Positions 43,575 through 50,377 of a DNA stretch of 64,000 nt are shown here, piece after piece (positions within the stretch are counted from its first letter, which is position 1; every line of letters begins with the position of its first letter). A program made the position numbers and the translations under genes. This DNA is from Cronobacter condimenti 1330 (GTDB lineage Bacteria > Pseudomonadota > Gammaproteobacteria > Enterobacterales > Enterobacteriaceae), in contig NZ_CP012264.1 of assembly GCF_001277255.1 (NCBI RefSeq), forward strand, positions 806,001 to 870,000, given 5' to 3'. The notes beneath the pieces were generated by a model. The model saw nothing but the letters and a program-made list of their open reading frames with translations, had not been told where the DNA came from and searched no databases.

Positions 43575-44060
43575 AATCAAGACTCCTGTAGTGAAAACAA
43601 TATGCTTGTGTGAATAGCTCCGGGCATGACGATACGCACAATACGGGTTTATCACAATGCCTGGCATCGGGTTTACGCCGGGTGAGGGCAGCGAAGCGTG
43701 ATGGCGAAGCCGCCATTGTCATGTTACCGGAGTAGAAGGAGCATCTATTCAAATAACAAATAGTAAAGCAAAGTCATTCCGGGTTCCATTAACAGAATTT
43801 TGCCATCGTATATAACTATAATGAATGTATTCGCGAATTATTTAGCCTGGAATACTTTTATTGATATTCTGGGGTTATATTTCAACGCATCATCCGTGAA
43901 GAAGTGAAAATAATCTTTGCTAGAATTGTGCGGATGCGGTGAAAAATAATTGTTATTTGCGGCGTGAATGTTTTTAACCACGCCGCGCTCACGTTTTTCT
44001 GCGCATCAGTCAGACGGACAGCTTCTCCGTCGGTATAATTCTATATAGTGAGGACCCTTT
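43575..44060 (+). other. AT-rich intergenic segment between panC and the fimbrial-like gene
   Basis: This 486-base gap holds no convincing gene. It is clearly richer in A and T than the flanking pan genes. It contains a strong 8-bp hairpin (GCGGCGTG/CACGCCGC, 43959-43986, 12-base loop), a second small inverted repeat near 44012-44030 (GACGGA/TCCGTC), and a TATAAT box at 44034-44039 just ahead of the fimbrial-like gene. The panC-proximal end should contain the panC promoter, which I could not place. Confidence 0.5.
44034..44039 (+). promoter_or_regulatory. -10 box of the fimbrial-like gene
   Basis: A perfect TATAAT lies 22 bases upstream of the start codon. No convincing -35 is found 16-18 bases upstream; that interval instead holds an inverted repeat (GACGGA/TCCGTC), which may be an operator. 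The leader to the start codon would be very short. Confidence 0.45.
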
Positions 44061-44603
44061 ATGAAAAAAGTAGCTGGGATGCTAATCTTATCATCCTTGT
44101 TTATCTCTCAGGCATGGGCGCAGGTAAGCGTCAATGATACCGCAGCGCAACTCCATCTCATGGGCACGCTGAAGAGCGGCGATGAGACATCCTGCGCGGT
44201 GGGATTAAGCCAAAGCACCATTAATTTTAATACCAGTACGGATGATATTAAGGAACAAAATAAAATTAACACGGGCGGCATACAGCTCATGCTTTCGGTA
44301 AGCAATACGGACTACTGTCGTTATCAGATCGAAAACAACCATATTGTTTTTAAATTCACTGGCCAGAAAGATAATGCCAGCGGCACCGTGCTTGCGAATA
44401 ACAGCACCAGCGAAGGTGCGGCTAAAGGCGTTGGCGTTGCAACGTATAACAACGCTGGCATCCCTGTTGATATTAATACCGGCACGCTGAAGGCCACGCT
44501 GCCGCTCACGCCATTTAAACTGGATATCGTTAAGCTTAAAGATCAGGACGTTGTACCTGGCGATTATCAGGGAACCATGACGATTGAAATTCAGCGTCTG
44601 TAA
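44061..44603 (+). CDS. Orphan fimbrial-subunit-like secreted protein
   Basis: This 180-residue protein has a clear signal peptide (MKKVAGMLILSSLFISQAWA, cleavage near AWA-QVSV). The mature part looks like a chaperone-usher pilin: an N-terminal strand region (VSVNDTAAQLHLMGTLKSGD), two cysteines (TSCAVG and DYCRYQI) placed as in the pilin disulfide, alternating strands, and a C-terminal GDYQGTMTIEIQRL resembling the donor-strand-accepting end of pilins. No chaperone, usher or other subunit gene is next to it. It is on the strand opposite to panB and panC, is AT-rich, and follows GAGGA at a good distance. The family call is by pattern only; a related secreted adhesin-like protein is the alternative. 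Confidence 0.65.
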   Translation: MKKVAGMLILSSLFISQAWAQVSVNDTAAQLHLMGTLKSGDETSCAVGLSQSTINFNTSTDDIKEQNKINTGGIQLMLSVSNTDYCRYQIENNHIVFKFTGQKDNASGTVLANNSTSEGAAKGVGVATYNNAGIPVDINTGTLKATLPLTPFKLDIVKLKDQDVVPGDYQGTMTIEIQRL

Positions 44604-44618
44604 TGAAACGCTGATAAT

Positions 44619-44647
44619 AAAAAGCGGCACATAAGCGCCGCTTTTTT
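44619..44647. terminator. Bidirectional terminator between the fimbrial-like gene and panB
   Basis: AAAAGCGGC and GCCGCTTTTTT flank an ACATAAGC-type loop, giving a strong hairpin with A and T runs in the 48-base gap. It serves both convergent genes. Confidence 0.8.
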
Positions 44648-44651
44648 GTGA

Positions 44652-45446
44652 TTAATTGAAACTATGCTCAGCTCCCGGATAAACGCCGGACTCCACTTCT
44701 GCAATATACTCACGTACCGCCGCACGCATATCACCCGCTTGCGCCAGAAAGTTTTTGGCAAATTTGGGGATATGGCCGCCAGTGATGCCGAAGGCGTCAT
44801 GCATCACCAGAATCTGCCCGTCCGTCACGTTGCCTGCGCCAATGCCGATAACCGGAATCGAAAGCGCGCTGGTAATGCGCTGCGCCAGTGCGACCGGCAC
44901 GCATTCCAGCACCAGCAGTTGCGCGCCTGCGACCTCCAGCGCTAACGCGTCGTCCAGCAGCGTCTGGGCCGCGGCTTCATCGCGACCCTGCACTTTATAG
45001 CCACCGAAAATATTCACCGACTGCGGCGTCAGGCCCAGATGGCCACACACCGGCACGGCGCGCTCGGTCAGCATGCGTACCGTGTCAGCAAGCCAGCGGC
45101 CACCCTCAATTTTTACCATATTCGCGCCTGCGCGCATCACGGCGGCGCTGTTTTCAAACGCCTGTTCTGGCGTGGGGTAGGCCATAAACGGCAGGTCTGC
45201 GAGCAGCAGACAGTGCGGTGCGCCACGGCGAACGGCACGGGTATGGTAGGCGATATCGTCCACGGTCACCGGCAGGGTAGAGTCGTGCCCCTGTACCGTC
45301 ATCCCCAGCGAATCGCCGACCAGCATGACGCCAATCCCTTCTTCTTCAAAGAGTTTCGCAAAGCTGAAATCGTAGGCGGTAATGGTGGCGAACTTTTTGC
45401 CGGATTCCTTCAGGCGTCGCAATTGAGAAATAGTGGTCGGTTTCAT
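44652..45446 (-). CDS. panB: 3-methyl-2-oxobutanoate hydroxymethyltransferase PanB
   Basis: PanB transfers a hydroxymethyl group from methylene-tetrahydrofolate to 2-oxoisovalerate, the first step to pantoate. The 264-residue product equals E. coli and shows MLVGDSLGMTVQGHDSTLPV, the KIEGGRWL lysine-glutamate segment, and IGIGAGNVTDGQILVMHDAF. It lies 87 bases downstream of folK on the same strand; in E. coli K-12 the yad fimbrial operon lies in that position. Confidence 0.97.
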   Translation of the reverse strand: MKPTTISQLRRLKESGKKFATITAYDFSFAKLFEEEGIGVMLVGDSLGMTVQGHDSTLPVTVDDIAYHTRAVRRGAPHCLLLADLPFMAYPTPEQAFENSAAVMRAGANMVKIEGGRWLADTVRMLTERAVPVCGHLGLTPQSVNIFGGYKVQGRDEAAAQTLLDDALALEVAGAQLLVLECVPVALAQRITSALSIPVIGIGAGNVTDGQILVMHDAFGITGGHIPKFAKNFLAQAGDMRAAVREYIAEVESGVYPGAEHSFN

Positions 45447-45533
45447 AGCTATCCCGCAAACAGAAAAAAAGCAGTGTAAACGATGCGTTTGCGGGAGGAT
45501 ACTGCGCGGAAATACGAAGAGGAAGTTTTTGCT

Positions 45534-46013
45534 TTACCAGTGGCGAATTGCTGAACAATCAAGGCGTTCAAGCACATCCGCCACGCGTTCGCCATCCGGG
45601 AAACGCAGCGCGGGCGCTATCTCTGCAAGCGGCAGCAGCATAAAAGCGCGGTTTTTCATGTCGTAGTGAGGAACCGTCAGGCGCGGCGTGTTTATCGTCT
45701 CGTTGCCAAACAGCAGGATATCGAGATCGAGCGTGCGCGGCCCCCAGCGCTCCGCTTTACGCACGCGCCCCTGTTGCAGTTCAATGCGCTGCGTATTATC
45801 CAGCAATGCCTCCGGCGTGAGCGAGGTTTCCAGCTCGACGGCGGCGTTGAGGTAATCAGGCTGATCCTGCGGGCCCAGCGGCGGCGTGCGGTAGAGCGAG
45901 GACGTGGCGACCACACGGCTTTGCGGAATGCGCGCGAGCGCAGCCAGCGCGTCATTGACCTGTGAAAGCGGCTCGGCAAGATTACTGCCGAGCGCGATAT
46001 ACACTCGCGTCAC
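45534..46013 (-). CDS. folK: 6-hydroxymethyl-7,8-dihydropterin pyrophosphokinase FolK
   Basis: FolK transfers pyrophosphate from ATP to hydroxymethyl-dihydropterin in folate synthesis. The 159-residue product equals E. coli. Motifs are YIALGSNLAEPLSQVNDAL, PPLGPQDQPDYLNAAVELET and RKAERWGPRTLDLDILLFGN, which holds the Mg-binding aspartates. The start is GTG at 46013 and overlaps the pcnB stop (GTGA), so folK is translationally coupled to pcnB. Confidence 0.97.
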   Translation of the reverse strand: MTRVYIALGSNLAEPLSQVNDALAALARIPQSRVVATSSLYRTPPLGPQDQPDYLNAAVELETSLTPEALLDNTQRIELQQGRVRKAERWGPRTLDLDILLFGNETINTPRLTVPHYDMKNRAFMLLPLAEIAPALRFPDGERVADVLERLDCSAIRHW

Positions 46014-47410
46014 GCGTTGCCCTCACGGCGCGGAGAGGTACGACGACGTGGGCGACGCGGACGACGGCGCGCGGCCGGTTCATCGCCTAAATCGTTAAGC
46101 ATATCTTTTTGCATCGGCGGTGCGGCAGACTGGAACTCGCCCCACCAGTTTGTCAGGCGTTGAAGTTCGCCGTTATTTTCCGCTTCGGCGCGCAGCGCCA
46201 GCAGATCGTAAGCGGCCCGGAATTTCGGGTGCTCCATCAGCTTCCACGCACGTTTGCCCTGACGACGGGACAGGCGCAGCTGCAACATCCAGATATCACG
46301 AATAAGCGTGGTGATACGTTTAGGTATCGCCAGTGAGCGGCAGGCTTCGTCCAGCACGTCGTTCATGGCGAGCGCAAAGGCGTCGTAATAGGCAAGGCCG
46401 CTTTCCTGGGCGATTTTCTGCGCCATTTCGAGCTGCGGATACCAGAACATCGCGGCGAACAGAAACGCCGGGTTCACGCGCATGTCGTTATGAATGCGGT
46501 TATCGGTATTCTTCAGCACCTGCGCAATGATGCGCTCCATCGGGCTATCGCCGTTCTCGGTAAAGTAACGGCTGATGCCCGGGAACAGCGGCTGGAACAG
46601 ATTATATTCGCACAGCAGGCGATAGGTGGCGTAGCCATAACCCGCCTGCAACAGCTTTAAGGATTCTTCAAACAGGCGCGCCGGCGGCACGTCGTTTAAC
46701 AGCGTGGCGAGGCGCGGAATAGGCTCGCCGGTTTCCGGGCTGATGCGCATATCAAGCTTGGCGGCAAAGCGCACCGCGCGCAGCATACGCACGGGATCTT
46801 CACGGTAGCGGGTTTCCGGATCGCCAATCAGACGGATGATGCCGTCGTTCAGATCGTTCAGGCCGCCCACGTAATCACGCACCGTGAAATCGGCGACGCT
46901 GTAGTAAAGGCTGTTGATCGTGAAATCGCGGCGCTGGGCGTCTTCTTCGATGGAGCCGAAGATGTTATCGCGCAGCAGCATGCCGTTCTGGCCACGCTGG
47001 GAAGTGGCACGATCGTTCGCCGTCTCCTCGTGGTGGCCGCGAAAGGTGGCGACTTCAATGATTTCCGGCCCGAACATGACGTGCGCCAGGCGGAAACGAC
47101 GGCCCACCAGGCGGCAGTTGCGAAACAGCTTACGTACCTGATCCGGCGTAGCGTTAGTGGTGACGTCGAAATCTTTCGGTTTTTTGCCAAGCAGCAGATC
47201 GCGCACACCGCCGCCAACAAGCCAGGCTTCGTAACCGGCTTTATTCAGGCGGTACATCACTTTGAGCGCGTTCTCGCTGATATCTTTGCGGGAGATAGCG
47301 TGCTGTTCGCGCGGGATAATGGTTATGGCGGGCTGTGCGGCGCCTTCGTCAACCACGCTCTCCTCGCGGTTTAACACCTTACGGCAAAAATTAGCGACTC
47401 GGGTAAAAAT
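46010..47410 (-). CDS. pcnB: Poly(A) polymerase I PcnB (AUU start)
   Basis: PcnB adds 3' poly(A) tails that promote RNA decay and sets ColE1-type plasmid copy number. An ATG-like or GTG start appears at 47377, but the conserved N-terminus continues 11 codons upstream to an ATT at 47410: IFTRVANFCRKVLNREES, matching the E. coli protein, which is known to start at AUU. A GAGG lies six bases before the ATT. This gives 466 residues (465 in E. coli). The nucleotidyltransferase motif WLVGGGVRDLLLGKKPKDFD (DxD) and RRDFTINSLYY are visible, and the tail is rich in arginine. It is followed by folK with overlapping codons. Confidence 0.95.
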   Translation of the reverse strand: MFTRVANFCRKVLNREESVVDEGAAQPAITIIPREQHAISRKDISENALKVMYRLNKAGYEAWLVGGGVRDLLLGKKPKDFDVTTNATPDQVRKLFRNCRLVGRRFRLAHVMFGPEIIEVATFRGHHEETANDRATSQRGQNGMLLRDNIFGSIEEDAQRRDFTINSLYYSVADFTVRDYVGGLNDLNDGIIRLIGDPETRYREDPVRMLRAVRFAAKLDMRISPETGEPIPRLATLLNDVPPARLFEESLKLLQAGYGYATYRLLCEYNLFQPLFPGISRYFTENGDSPMERIIAQVLKNTDNRIHNDMRVNPAFLFAAMFWYPQLEMAQKIAQESGLAYYDAFALAMNDVLDEACRSLAIPKRITTLIRDIWMLQLRLSRRQGKRAWKLMEHPKFRAAYDLLALRAEAENNGELQRLTNWWGEFQSAAPPMQKDMLNDLGDEPAARRRPRRPRRRTSPRREGNA

Positions 47411-47462
47411 GGTGCACCTCGGTAGTGTCAGTCTCTGGACAAAAAACAGCGGCTAATATAGC

Positions 47463-48359
47463 TCAGCGCAACGCATTTGAGAATGCCGGATTCGCGGCTG
47501 CCGCCGCAGGTACCGCGCTGAGATCCCATTTTTCCACCGCCTGACGTAGCAGCGTTTCGGTGGAAAGCTCGCGCCAGTCGTTATCGACCGGCTGGTTTAA
47601 AAACGCCAGCGCCTCGACAAGCGCTGGTCGCGGATCGCCCTGAGGCAGCGGCGGGGCGTGATTCTGCTTGGAAAGTTTATTGCCGTCGGGGTTTACCACG
47701 AGCGGCAGATGAACATAATCCGGCGGTGCCCAGCCCAGTTGCTGATAGAGCGAAATCTGGCGCACGGTAGGCTCGATAAGATCTGCGCCACGGACAATTT
47801 CCGTCACGCCCTGAAAATGATCATCCACGACGACCGCCAGGTTATAGGCGAACAGCCCGTCGCGGCGGTGAATAATAAAATCTTCGCGAGCAAGCGACGG
47901 GTCGGCGGTGAGTGTGCCGCGCAGTTTGTCAGTAAACGCCATGACCGGGTGTTTCTGTACCAGGCGAACGGCAGCATGTTCCGGGCCGCGGTGCAGCGTG
48001 CGGCAATGACCGTCATACACGCCGCCGAGCTGTTGAATACGGCTGCGCGGGCAGGTGCAGTAGTAACTCAGCCCATTCTCACGCAGGTACGCCAGTGCTT
48101 CACGGTATGCCTCGTGACGCTGCGACTGGTACAGCACCTCGCCATCCCAGTACAGGCCGTAATGCTCAAGCTGGCGTAAAATCGTGTCGGCGGCACCGGG
48201 CATTTCGCGCGGGGGATCGATATCTTCAATACGCACAAGCCACGTGCCTTGCTGTGCGCGAGCCTGGAGATAACTGCCGAGCGCGGCGATAAGCGAGCCA
48301 AAATGCAGTTCGCCTGAAGGAGAGGGGGCGAAGCGCCCGATGTAAGACTTCACAGACAT
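47463..48359 (-). CDS. gluQ: Glutamyl-Q tRNA(Asp) synthetase GluQ
   Basis: GluQ attaches glutamate to queuosine 34 of tRNA(Asp), a modification rather than aminoacylation for translation. I chose the ATG at 48359 (MSVKSYIGRFAPSPSGELHF), which gives 298 residues as in E. coli; the ATG at 48374 has no better SD, so five more residues are possible. HIGH-like SGELHFGSLI, the zinc cysteines YYCTCPRSRIQ, and the class I region NKLSKQNHAP are visible. The anticodon-binding domain of GluRS is missing, as normal for this paralogue. It lies downstream of dksA beyond a hairpin terminator. Confidence 0.94.
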   Translation of the reverse strand: MSVKSYIGRFAPSPSGELHFGSLIAALGSYLQARAQQGTWLVRIEDIDPPREMPGAADTILRQLEHYGLYWDGEVLYQSQRHEAYREALAYLRENGLSYYCTCPRSRIQQLGGVYDGHCRTLHRGPEHAAVRLVQKHPVMAFTDKLRGTLTADPSLAREDFIIHRRDGLFAYNLAVVVDDHFQGVTEIVRGADLIEPTVRQISLYQQLGWAPPDYVHLPLVVNPDGNKLSKQNHAPPLPQGDPRPALVEALAFLNQPVDNDWRELSTETLLRQAVEKWDLSAVPAAAAANPAFSNALR

Positions 48360-48374
48360 GGTGATGGCAGACAT

Positions 48375-48402
48375 AAAAGAATACGGCGGGAAACCCCGCC
48401 GT
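48375..48402 (-). terminator. Terminator between dksA and gluQ
   Basis: On the reverse strand ACGGCGGG-GTTT-CCCGCCGT forms a perfect 8-bp stem (48402-48383), followed by ATTCTTTT. It lies directly before the gluQ start and would limit read-through from dksA. An equivalent dksA-gluQ terminator has been described in Shigella flexneri (from memory). Confidence 0.8.
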
Positions 48403-48427
48403 AAGTGTTATTGATTTGCGTCGGCGA

Positions 48428-48883
48428 TTAGCCGGCCATCTGTTTTTCGCGGATTTCGGCGAGCGTCTTGCAGTCGATGCACAGATCGGCGGTCGGACGC
48501 GCTTCGAGGCGACGAATACCGATTTCAACACCGCAGGATTCGCAGTAGCCGAAATCTTCGTCTTCCACTTTTTTCAGCGTTTTTTCAATTTTCTTGATCA
48601 GCTTGCGCTCGCGGTCGCGGTTGCGCAGTTCCAGGCTGAACTCCTCTTCCTGGGCGGCACGGTCGACCGGATCCGGGAAGTTAGCAGCTTCATCCTGCAT
48701 ATGGGTTACGGTGCGATCGACTTCATCCCGGAGTTGATTACGCCATGCCTCAAGAATACGCCTGAAGTGCGCCAGCTGGGCTTCGTTCATATACTCTTCG
48801 CCCGGCTTCTCCTGATACGGCTCCACCCCAGCGATGGCGAGAATACTCAGGGACGATGTTTTACGGTTTTGCCCTTCTTGCAT
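48428..48883 (-). CDS. dksA: RNA polymerase-binding transcription factor DksA
   Basis: DksA enters the RNA polymerase secondary channel and acts with ppGpp to control rRNA and amino-acid promoters. The start at 48883 (MQEGQNRKTSSLSILAIAGV) gives 151 residues, apparently identical in length and almost in sequence to E. coli. The coiled-coil tip motif DPVDRA and the four-cysteine zinc finger (CESC, then CIDC) are intact. It is 54 bases before the gluQ region; a 178-base gap separates it from sfsA upstream. Confidence 0.98.
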   Translation of the reverse strand: MQEGQNRKTSSLSILAIAGVEPYQEKPGEEYMNEAQLAHFRRILEAWRNQLRDEVDRTVTHMQDEAANFPDPVDRAAQEEEFSLELRNRDRERKLIKKIEKTLKKVEDEDFGYCESCGVEIGIRRLEARPTADLCIDCKTLAEIREKQMAG

Positions 48884-49061
48884 GTTGCTTCTCCTTAACA
48901 CGCACTATCGATCCCCTTCTCGGGGGAAAAATCAGGCCGCTATAAATAACAGAAGCTTTTCCGGATAGCAATTATCTAAACGTTACACTTGACAACCCTG
49001 TGAGGAAAAGCGTATTTGCGCACGCGGCCGTATCATTATTAGTCGATTGCGGATCAACTGG

Positions 49062-49766
49062 TTATAAGCGAACCGGCAAAGGCGACGTCAGCGTTATCTC
49101 ACTGGCGGAGAGCGAGGCCTTCCAGGCCAACACCTCCACCCCCATGCGCTGCGCCTCGCTTAACAGGTTGGCGTAGCGTTCATCAATATGGCGCGCCGGT
49201 GCGACCTGCGTAATGGCGGAGTGCAGCACGGCGAACAACAGCACGGCGCGATCTCCTTGTTCCACTACGCTCATCAGTTCCCGTAAATGCTTCTGACCGC
49301 GGACGGTCACCGCATCCGGAAAGTAGCCTGAATCTTGCTCCGACAGCGTCACGGATTTCACCTCAATATAGCAGTTAACCTTGTTACTCGCCTGTAACAT
49401 GAAGTCAATGCGACTGCGCTCCGCGCCGTACTTCACTTCGCTTTTAAGACTTTCGTAACCGGCGAGGGCGGGCAGACGCTGTGCCTGCAACGCTTCTTTC
49501 ACCACCGTGTTGGCGCGCAGCGTATTCACGCAAATAAATGCCCCGTCACGGGTTTCAGTTAATTCCCAGGTATGCGGATATTTCCGCGTCGCTACGCTGG
49601 AGGTTGAATACCAGACGGTATCGCCAGGCGTTGCGCAGCCGGTCATCGCGCCCGTATTCGGGCAGTGCAGGGTTAAGGTTTCACCCTGCGGCGTCACGAC
49701 ATCGGCGAGAAAACGCTTATAGCGCTGAATCAACCGGGCCGGTTTCAGGGCAGGCGTAAATTCCAT
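49062..49766 (-). CDS. sfsA: SfsA family protein (sugar fermentation stimulation)
   Basis: SfsA was found as a stimulator of maltose-gene expression; it has a nuclease-like fold and its molecular role is not settled. The 234-residue product equals E. coli. Conserved stretches include LIQRYKRFLADVVTPQGETL, HCPNTGAMTGCATPGDTVWY, and the FMLQASNKVNCYIEVKSVTL segment with PD-(D/E)xK-like residues. It follows thpR by 9 bases on the same strand, a likely operon. Confidence 0.95.
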   Translation of the reverse strand: MEFTPALKPARLIQRYKRFLADVVTPQGETLTLHCPNTGAMTGCATPGDTVWYSTSSVATRKYPHTWELTETRDGAFICVNTLRANTVVKEALQAQRLPALAGYESLKSEVKYGAERSRIDFMLQASNKVNCYIEVKSVTLSEQDSGYFPDAVTVRGQKHLRELMSVVEQGDRAVLLFAVLHSAITQVAPARHIDERYANLLSEAQRMGVEVLAWKASLSASEITLTSPLPVRL

Positions 49767-49775
49767 ATCGCTTCC

Positions 49776-50306
49776 TTATGCGTTAAGAGACCAGCGCTCC
49801 AGCGGCTGGTAACGGGTTCGTCCCTGTTCAAAACGCGATTCATACAGCACAAACTCCCGCACCGGAAACTGCCAGCCAAACCCTGGCGGCGGCAGCCTGA
49901 CCGGGTGCTGAGCGTTGCGCAGTAATGTGACATGCGGATGAAAGGGTTGCGCGCTTTGTGGACAACCGCTGCGGGCCGCCTGCGCGCGCAGTAAATTCGC
50001 AAGTTGTAACAGGCCGCGCGGCGGCTGGCGCGAACCGAGCCAGACCACTTGCGAGCGGGGCCAGTGGCCCGCGTCATCAAGCGCGAGCGTAAAGCCCGGC
50101 TGGCTGATGCGCCCGGCAAGCGCACTCAGCGTGCGTTGTTTCTGCGCGCTGACGTCGCCTAAAAAGGCGAGCGTGATATGCAGGTTAGCGGCCGCGATGG
50201 GCCGGCCTGCGTCGGGCGCGAAATTCGCCGCGCGCCATTCAATAATGTTTTGCTGAAGGTCGGCTGGCAGCGGCAGCGCGAAAAACAGCCGTTTCTGGTC
50301 TGGCAT
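49776..50306 (-). CDS. thpR: RNA 2',3'-cyclic phosphodiesterase ThpR (LigT)
   Basis: ThpR is a 2H-family phosphoesterase that opens 2',3'-cyclic phosphates (and can ligate tRNA halves in vitro). The 176-residue product has both catalytic HxT motifs, LHITLAFLG and HPHVTLLRN. It is divergent from hrpB with a 71-base gap to the chosen hrpB start and is followed by sfsA after 9 bases. Confidence 0.94.
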   Translation of the reverse strand: MPDQKRLFFALPLPADLQQNIIEWRAANFAPDAGRPIAAANLHITLAFLGDVSAQKQRTLSALAGRISQPGFTLALDDAGHWPRSQVVWLGSRQPPRGLLQLANLLRAQAARSGCPQSAQPFHPHVTLLRNAQHPVRLPPPGFGWQFPVREFVLYESRFEQGRTRYQPLERWSLNA

Positions 50307-50377
50307 AGCGGTAACTCGTAATGATCGGGCGGAATGCTACAATGCGTGCCTTTCATAGTAACCCCCTGGAGCCTGTC

